A stretch of DNA of 64,000 nucleotides from Pomacea canaliculata (taxonomy: Eukaryota > Mollusca > Gastropoda > Architaenioglossa > Ampullariidae), in contig NC_037597.1 in the NCBI RefSeq assembly GCF_003073045.1, positions 1,674,190 to 1,738,189 on the forward strand. Reading direction: 5' to 3'. Below the pieces are notes generated by a model. That model was not told where the DNA came from. It worked only from the letters and a program-made list of their open reading frames with translations, and did not search any database. Within the stretch, counting starts at the first letter, position 1; every line of letters begins with the position of its first letter. A program made the translations under genes and the position numbers. This document shows, in pieces, positions 56,801-64,000 of the stretch.

Positions 56801-59673
56801 TAATTACAGCTATCAACAGATGCTAAATATATAATTGGCTCTCTGTTAAAAATTGCTTGCATGTGCATGCACACACACACACACACACAGAGATAAATTT
56901 AGTGCATTTTATCTTTTCAAGTAATGCAGCTAGAAATGATTTGTGTGTGTGTGTAGATGTACACATCCACTACAAAAATAGTTCACAACAATTTGTATAG
57001 CATGTCACAGTTTGAGGATTGTATATCAGCAGTATGCAGGTAATGACGGATACAGATTTAAGGACATAAACAGTCAAGGAAATGAAGACAAAGTAAGATT
57101 ACTATCACAACTGACCAAGCCCAATATAGCATAGATCTTTTTCTCACAATTCTTGGTTTTGAGAACCTAATTATATGTTAGATATGAAAGCCTGACATTG
57201 TTATTTAAAGCCTGTTTTAGCATTTCACATATACCATGCAAGTGATAATTTAAATCTAACAACTGATTTTGGTAAAAAGTTGATAGGCTTCTCATCTGAC
57301 CTAAAGACAGGATCACCATCACATTTGAAATGAAGTGCGATGAACATAAATGAAACAAATAATTAAACAAATAAAGATGAAATGTGGGTAAGCCCTTGCA
57401 CTGTGCATGTACTAATACAAACACACACACACACAGAAAGACAAAACTTTCCATGACACAAACATACCTGGTTCAGAATTCTGTGTACAACCTTTTCTAG
57501 CCTTGACTCTTCAACAATCAAACTAAAAATTACTGACATTCTCTGAAGAAAGGAATACTTGTGCTATTGGGCAATGATATATTTTTTGCACAACAAGCTA
57601 AATATAGTGAGCCGTCATAGCAGTCTTGTTTGGGTCTTCCCCCAGCAGGGTTAAAAAAAAAAGTAAAAACAAAACAGTTTACTGGCATTGTATAATATCA
57701 TAATATAAGCTCATTTGTACGCCACCTGGTCGGACTTTAAGTCGGACTTAAAGCGATCTACATACATACTGACACACCCATTTAAGACAGGCATCAACTG
57801 CATCCGTATAAACAGAAACATGCAGACAAAATACACAGCAAAATATCTAAAATGTTGATTTAAAAAGTGCTTTATTCGTCATCAAAGTTGGGCTCAAAAC
57901 GCATGACAAAGCCAAAATGACAAAAGCCACTCCTGTGGAGGTGAAAACCATCAGAACAGTCGATACAGCCAGTGTAGAACCCCCTTGCCAGACAGAAAAC
58001 CTTGTTGTAACCCACAACAACCGTTAGAACCAACGGTCAGTGCAGCATCAGCCTCCCGGAGAAGCACATGGTATCATCAGATGCGTCGCCATGGCGCACT
58101 AAGCTTTTGGCGATCTCTTCTCGGTGAATTATCTCCACGTCCGCGGCTTTTGCCATGGAACATTATGTGGAACATGAAGATACCAGGCCAGAAACCGCCA
58201 GTCCTCGTTGCAGAATGTCTGCAGCTCGTGCCCATGTGCCACAAGGCTCTGCAACCGCCTCTGGTGACTCTTTTTCCTGTCACCCATCTTACCATTGCGG
58301 TAAGGTACACGGGACGGACGCCGAATTTTATAGAGAGCTGAGAATGGTAGTTTCCCATTTTGTGGACACCTCACAGTGAGAGGTATGTCTGGTAAGCGTT
58401 TGTTGTCAAATGGAGGAAATTCGTTGACAGCTTGTTTGAACTTATGATCGCGTAGCCGGTGCAGTCTCTAAGCGCAAGGAAAGTGTCTGTTTGCTGGCAG
58501 TAGTTGATGGAGCTCTCTGGTCGTGGACGAGAAGAGTGATTTGTATTCGTCTGTGCGACCTGTTTTATAGATTCTAGTTGTGTAATTACTACAAACAGTT
58601 TGGTGTGTATCCGACAATTCATCTGTACCTGCAAACTTCTCCACCTAATTTGGTGGGATTTTTGTGAAATTCTGATGGCGTTCTTGCCTAGGGCCCCGTA
58701 AAGTCAGCTTTCTGTAGTTGATACAAGCTCTTTTTCATGTGTCCGAGGGTGCAAATGTAGCTTCGACAGTGTTGTGCAGGGGCTTTGTATGACGTATATC
58801 ACCCGCACGGTGCTTGAAAGCGTCACATTTTAAAGAGGAAAGGACACCGTGAAGTAAACCACCCAAACATGCATGATTTTACTCTTACTTCTGCAAATCT
58901 ACTTCGTTTCAATACTATCGTTACTTTGCCACCAGAACCGATCCCTCGCGAGATGCGAATCACACACCCTCAACCGGCCGGGACATCATTCTAACCGCTA
59001 CACCGTACAGGCAAATAAGTTTTGGATGTGAGTTTAATGTACCTATTCACAATTTCTGAACTTGTGTCATTCTGCCAAGGGTAATAAAATATAAAAAAAT
59101 GAGAGAGAGAGAGAGTACAAATTTACAAAGTACCGCACTCTCCCTTAAGGCTGAAGGTAAAAATTAAAGGAAAAAAAGTTAATTGAATGTTTTCAAGACG
59201 AACAAGTCACGTGATACACTGGCTTCCGGCACTTTGCGCAGTCAGCAGACGAAAACGGCGTTAGCTACTTTAGTACTTGTGAACGCGAGCGAGGATGGTT
59301 TTTGAAAGATATTGATGATGTTAAACAACATTATCAAATAAAAACTTCTAAGATCGGCGTGTGTCCGTATGCCATACCCCCCCCCCCCTCGAAACACTTA
59401 GCGGTGGTCATGCATATGAAGTGGAGTTGACATATGATCGACATAGTCAACTTCCTACTTGTGGGGTAAGTTTTATCCCTCACACACGAGATTAGTAATA
59501 CTTCTCTATCAAAAAATAATAAACTTATGTACACTCGCACACTCCACTCCAATCGCCTTTTTTTTTTTTTTTCTTTTGGTGATGTGGTGTGGTGGTGGTT
59601 TTATACACCAACAAAAGTGCAAAATTGCACAAACCAACCAACATAATAATTAGAAAGTGTGCCAGCCACACAA

Positions 59674-60345
59674 GAAGTATAACTGTTAATGAAATTTTAC
59701 TAAAGCAAATTCTGCGGTGCTAATAAATATTATTTTATTGGACACTTTGATTAATGAGAAGGTTGAGCGTGCTTCTGTTGCATAGAGAAGCGAACCTGTG
59801 TGCGATGTTCGTACCCACTGCTATTCGCAGCTCAGCCTCTGCGTCCACACGATTTCTGTATTGAGACTTCAGTGCTGCCAATGCTGAAAATCCTTGCTCA
59901 CACATATACGAAGTTGAAAATGGCAGAAGAACTTTCACTGCTTTCTCAGAAAGCACCGTTGATGCTAATCCAGAATGTTGGCACTGGTGTTGTGTGGAAG
60001 ACCATTTTCAGGGATTGGTCACTCGAAAGGTCGATGAGCTGCTCTTCTTCTTGCGTGGACAACCCGCTTCAGCGAAGTAATGCTGAAACCTTTCTTGCAG
60101 TCCGTTTAGATGGGCAATAATTACATTCTTCACCTGATCAAGATTCAAGTTGTCAGCCTTGCACTTACACAAGCACGGAAACATATCAAAAATATTTTCT
60201 TGGCGTATCTTTTGCGTCCACAACGAAATTTTTCGGACGAAAGCATTCATCTTGTCAGTTGTTTGTAATATGGTGCTGTCTTTCCCTTGAATAGAAGTAT
60301 TCACAACGTTCAGCTTCTCAAATATGTCCGATAAATATGCAGGCC
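59674..60345 (-). pseudogene. hAT transposase remnant (C-terminal half)
   Basis: Minus strand. 60008-60345 reads 'YLSDIFEKLNVVNTSIQGKD', 'KMNAFVRKISLWTQKI' and 'FPCLCKC'; 59735-59956 reads 'VLLPFSTSYMCEQGFSALAA' and 'KSQYRNRVDAEAELRIAV', the hAT dimerisation domain of the ZBED5/SCAND3-like lineage. The parts are in different frames and the N-terminal half is missing. The element interrupts the third macro-repeat copy. Confidence 0.8.
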
Positions 60346-60680
60346 TGACGAGAGGGGGGGACAGGGGGTCTGGTGTACCCGGGCCCGCGGCTGTCAAGGG
60401 GTCCCGGCCTTGGTCAGTGGATTTTTTTTTTTCTTCTTCTTCTTCTTTTCTTTTTCTTTTAAAGAAAGGTCTAAGGACAGAACACCCAAGCATTACACAT
60501 GCAGAAGTTGCATGAGTTTGAGCGTAGATATTGAGATTCGAATTGTAAACATACATTATATACTGGGAAAATAATTTACGATTACAAGTACAAGGAGCCC
60601 GGAGAGGTCGTCTGTCCCGGGGCCCGGGCTGGCTCTCGGCGGCTTTGTAAATATGCCATTAGCAACAGTCATCGGTTGTT
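60346..60680. repeat. GC-rich insertion within the hAT remnant
   Basis: Bounded by related CCCGGGCCC-containing ends (near 60380 and 60620) with an AT-rich, pyrimidine-tract interior. It separates the transposase remnant from the terminal sequence at 61050-61133. Possibly another MITE; no target duplication identified. Confidence 0.35.
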
Positions 60681-61049
60681 ATTAGGCCCCCACCCCGCAC
60701 TGTCTGGTCATGGCCTTCTGTCAGGGACTAGAGTACTAGGACTGAGCACGTGCGAGGGCGAAAGGGTGTGAATGATGGACGTTTCCTGAATGCGTGCCTT
60801 TTAGATGTTTTCAAAAAAAAAAAAAAAAAAAGAGAGAGAGGAGTGACTGGAGAGGGAGAGGGAGTCAGCGATGAGATATTGGGGGGGGGGGAGAGGGCAA
60901 AAGGCGAGAGGAGGGAGATTGGAAGCTTAATTGTTGAGAGGGGGATTGTGTTTTTAGTTTTGGAAGTGAGAAGTCACTGCATGCCGAGACAGTGTACTTG
61001 AATAGGGAGAAGAGATTTGGAGTTTGATCGCCCTCACCACTCGGTTACA
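60681..61049. other. Low-complexity interval
   Basis: Contains an A-run with (GA)n at about 60811-60840 and a G-run near 60880. No gene or recognisable element. Confidence 0.5.
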
Positions 61050-61133
61050 CAATCTAAGCTAATTTCACTAATACCGGTATAGGAAACTTTTAAAAAAGGA
61101 CCACCTTCGCGACCCCCAGGTTGAGAACCGCTG
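61050..61133. mobile_element. hAT terminal sequence matching the WDR81-intron MITE
   Basis: Shares 'aatctaagctaatttcacta' and 'ggtata.gaaacttttaaaaaa' with 31990-32040 and ends in TTGAGAACCGCTG, the hAT terminal inverted repeat. It lies upstream of the transposase remnant in the expected orientation. The opposite terminus is absent near 59674, so the element is truncated. Confidence 0.7.
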
Positions 61134-61601
61134 CTCTACAGGAATGTGACACAGCAGCCCGCTGTCCAGCGAACACAGAAAAGACCGGGGCTGACACACT
61201 CGATTGAAAAGGAGCCGGGTCACGGCACCATAAATTTGTAACCGGACTGACCGACACCTCTCGCTAACACCTTATCTTAGCGCCAAATCAGTCCGTTCCT
61301 CTTTGTCGTTCCAGGGAAGAGGACGGAAGTTCCAAGAATTTTCCACTCTACGAAAATTCTGACTCTCGTAGTCTGGTGCGTCGTCTAGTTTTTACCTGCC
61401 TCGCGTTTTCTTTTTTTTTTTTTTACCTATCTCTTTACGCACCCGAACTTCAGCCGACCTTGGAGTCCAACAAAAGACCCTGCTTTACTTTCTAACTACA
61501 CGTAAAGTGTCTTTTCAATCGTTGTTCCGTCAGTTCCGCCGGACCTTCTCGTGTGTTCTTTTCTCTGCTGCTGTGGTCACATCTACATGCATGGACAGTT
61601 C

Positions 61602-62336
61602 ACAAACCTCACTCGCGTTCACACGGCAGAGACATGCGTACGACACACTAGCACTCGCTGACACTAACACACTCACACGAGTACTTACAGTTCAAAGACA
61701 TAAATTTATTTACAAGATGTACAAAACAACTACCGAACAAAACAACTACCTAACCTATCTAGCCAAAACCTAACACCTAACTCCGTGGGGTGGGTCGCTG
61801 ACTGATGCGAGCCGCTATCACCAGCGGACCAGAGCGCCTCGCGGCACCAAGGTACTTCTCGCTAGCTCAGACTCAAACGTTCTTACTGCTATACCCAGCA
61901 GGACCAGTTCCCGTACCGAGAGAAAAGGCGCGGCGCTGTTGTTGTTGTTTAGTAGGAAAGTGCTTCCACCTTGCGGCGATTTCGCACTATGGGGGTGGGG
62001 GGGATTGGTACGCCGTGCTAGCAACTATGGCTATATCACGGCAAGGCAGCCAGCCCTGTAAACAGATGCCACGTGCAGAGAAAGAACAGCGTGCCCGAGA
62101 CGAGAAATGAACTCTGGGCAGCCAACCTTCACTGTGTTGGTGACAGGCGCTAACCGTTGCGCCACCGGGCGCTGCTCTACGCCCGCATTTTGTACAGGGC
62201 AGCTTGGGTACTACGTCACCCGCTGTTGCTGCCCGTCTCGCGCTGCGCGACCACGCGTGGAGTGGAAGGGGATGTGGGGTGGAGGGGCTAGGCACTGTCA
62301 GCAGCAGCTGACCTAAACAGCGCTCCCGCTACAGTA
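61602..62336. repeat. GC-rich dispersed repeat, right copy, with nested SINE
   Basis: Direct copy of 48961-50252, from acaaacctcactcgcg to cgctcccgctacagta, lacking the internal duplication and the hairpin. A SINE (61939-62168) is inserted in it. Together the two copies bracket the macro-repeat array and hAT remnant in direct orientation. Confidence 0.8.
61939..62168 (-). mobile_element. tRNA-derived SINE, second copy, nested
   Basis: Reverse complement of the 12204-12393 SINE: the promoter end lies at 62140-62168 (ggcgctaaccgttgcgccac) and the tail at 61939 (ttgttgttgttt). ggcgctg occurs at both edges, a likely short target duplication in the host repeat. Confidence 0.75.
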
Positions 62337-62543
62337 CCTATCATACCTAGTTCAAAAGTCTATTGATTACACTCATTATATCCTATTCATTAAATGTCCA
62401 TAAAATATGTAGCTTAAATGATATAAAATTTATGTACGATTTACATCTAAACTTTATTATTTATGCACACATTTTCCGATAGCTTACACTATGTGCCCTT
62501 ACGTAAGGGAGGCTACTCCTATTCAAAAAAACAAAATAGCAAT

Positions 62544-63908
62544 ATGGCTGCCGCCAGTGGCCCTGTACAGATTTCTTCAGGCGAAACGGTTGATGCAGAT
62601 GATCCCTGTTCAAGTAACTCATCCGAATGTAATTTATTTGCGTCGAACAAAAAAGATGAATTCAAAGTACCTGTTACGAACGCACTAAAAGCGGACCGAA
62701 AGTCTGACACAACCGCAACGGCGACTGAGTCCATAGATCAGTCAAAGAAAAGTCTCAGGAAGCCTGATTCAGGGTCGTCCAGCAGATCAGATTCAACCAT
62801 TTTCCTCGACGGAGCATTTCAAACAGTCCCAGCTGTCTATTCCTTACAAAGAGCCTATATGGAGTGGATTACCACCTGACACAGAAGCTTTCAGCTTTGA
62901 CGTTCTGAAGAATGGAACGATAATTGAAAACATTGAACTACGCAAAAAACCTTGGTTTGTTTTTGGACGTCTTCCTAGTTGCGATGTGTTTCTGGAGCAT
63001 CCATCACTTTCACGATATCATGCAGTAGTGCAGTACTGCGCCACACCAGGGGATGGTTATGAGCGTGGCTGGTATTTATGTGATCTGGACAGTACTCACG
63101 GTACTTGGGTAAACAAAGTGAAGGTTTTACCTAAGACCTTTTACCGATTGCACGTTGATTATGTGGTGAAATTTGGAGGCAGCTCACGTCTGCACATTCT
63201 GCAGGTTTGTATGTCATTAATAATTTATGCCACGCCATGCCATTCAAAAGAATAACTGTTTTTGAAGCTAGCTCTCCATAAAACCATAATTCCATAAATC
63301 ACTTGACTGTCCTTTCTCTCCTCACACTTGTTTTTTGAATTGTGAGCTATTGTGTGCTGTTTTTCTTTCTTTGCATAAAGCATCTGATGCTTGATCATAA
63401 GTTAGGCTGTTTGCAAGTTTTTTCGTTTGTTTATTCCTTATTACTCCTCGGGAGCATAGGGCCATTGCAAGTTGTTAACTCATCATATATACTTTTTTCT
63501 CTTTCCTCCATTGCAAGTTTAACATATTGAGCTTGTATCTATGTATGTGGTAATGCTAAACCACATTTTTAAAAATTACATATGTACTTGCAAATGGAAG
63601 AAATGTCTTAAACATCTTCTATTTTTAATTATGTTATTTATGGCTACCAAATTATCATGTGTTTGGACCTCAGTTTACTCTTGGATTCCTGATGCAATAG
63701 TTTGTAGCTAATTTTCTGTGTTTTTCAATGTAGGGGCCAGAATCAGATAAGGAACCAGAAAGTGAGCAGAGTATAAGTGAGCTAAAGGCACAGAGAGAAA
63801 GGCTGCAGCGTGAGGCAGAGCTGCTGCGCATGGCTGAAGATGAGGAACTGGAGAGCCAGAGACAGAAGCAGCAGGCAGCAGAGGACAGAGGGTGCTTATG
63901 GGGAATGG
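62544..63908 (+). CDS. SLC4A1AP: Kanadaptin (SLC4A1AP), first two exons; 3' part outside window
   Basis: FHA-domain nuclear protein, first described as binding the kidney anion exchanger; its molecular role is unsettled. Exon 1 is 62544-63204 (ATG in AATATGGCTGCC), exon 2 is 63734-63908 (donor GTAAGT). The N-terminus is Ser/Asp-rich and disordered. The FHA core reads 'FGRLPSCDVFLEHPSLSRYH' and 'DLDSTHGTWVNKVKV', with the Arg, Ser-Arg-x-His and Ser-Thr-His-Gly-Thr residues that bind phosphothreonine, then 'FGGSSRLHILQ' and, in exon 2, 'GPESDKEPESEQ', a coiled coil and 'CLWGMG', all matching kanadaptin. The reading frame changes inside exon 1: the start frame ends at 62879, whereas the frame for 'PYKEPIWSG' and the FHA domain opens after 62735. 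One T fewer in the T4 run at 62800-62803 joins them. Confidence 0.93.
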
Positions 63909-64000
63909 GTAAGTCAACTGTTTTTAGCTGTCCTCCACCTTCCCTATTTTTTATGTTGTTCTTCTGTGTGTGTGTGTGAGAGAGAGAGGGAGGGGGGTAT

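Larger units (their letters stand above)
50251..59673. repeat. Tandem array of a 3.73-kb macro-repeat (2.5 copies)
   Basis: Copies start with tacgccacct at 50251, 53983 and 57718 (periods 3,732 and 3,735); the third is cut at 59673. Differences between copies are mostly in homopolymers and short repeats (for example C10, C12, C12 at 51915, 55650 and 59378) plus a few substitutions, so the duplication is recent. Each full unit contains, in order: a hairpin-like start (ggactttaagtcggacttaaag), a region open on both strands (about 50390-51170 in copy 1), a (GA)n tract, a CACGTG/ETS promoter-like block, a GT-rich stretch and CA repeats. No known transposase, rRNA or histone sequence is visible, and no inverted termini. 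Confidence 0.9.

Noticed and set aside
1..64000. CRISPR arrays, operons, tRNA or rRNA genes
   Set aside because: None seen by eye; the only tRNA-like sequences are SINE heads. A covariance-model scan was not possible here.

Overview
The window is eukaryotic, AT-rich animal DNA. Genes are split into many short exons with GT-AG introns and are embedded in non-LTR retrotransposon debris, tRNA-derived SINEs and hAT-like MITEs. The gene set, the intron sizes and the element mix suggest a lophotrochozoan, most likely a mollusc. That is an inference: no rRNA or mitochondrial marker is present to confirm it.

Layout. (1) 1-3,170, minus strand: the 5' exons of an acidic protein I could not identify, leaving the window at the left edge, with an ETS-like site in front of it. 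(2) 3,171-7,205: no gene; remnants of LINEs. (3) 7,206-9,650, minus strand: a small unidentified five-exon gene with a perfect NRF1-type palindrome upstream. (4) 10,718-38,600, plus strand: a complete WDR81 gene (BEACH plus WD40 protein) that I rebuilt as 28 coding exons, about 2,175 residues. Its introns carry a SINE, three hAT-like or other MITEs, a 5'-truncated LINE and a nearly full-length 3.2-kb RTE-like LINE. (5) 42,247-48,622, minus strand: a complete five-exon MAX gene (bHLH-leucine-zipper partner of MYC and MXD), tail-to-tail with WDR81. (6) 48,623-62,543: a divergent intergenic interval between MAX and SLC4A1AP filled with repeats. Its core is a tandem array of a 3.73-kb unit (2.5 copies), flanked on both sides by copies of another GC-rich repeat and truncated on the right by a broken hAT transposon. 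(7) 62,544 to the right edge, plus strand: the first two exons of SLC4A1AP (kanadaptin, FHA domain), continuing beyond the window.

Four coding exons (three in WDR81, one in SLC4A1AP) have one surplus base; for three of them it fits a short homopolymer run. All other exon phases agree, so I read these as assembly indels rather than pseudogenes. The genes share no obvious pathway: endosomal PtdIns3P control (WDR81), transcription (MAX) and a nuclear/RNA-associated FHA protein (kanadaptin) are ordinary neighbours. I saw no undescribed multi-gene system. The most unusual items are the 3.73-kb macro-repeat, which repeats a promoter-like module and exon-like segments, two GC-AG introns in WDR81, and a splice acceptor triplicated by a 35-bp minisatellite.
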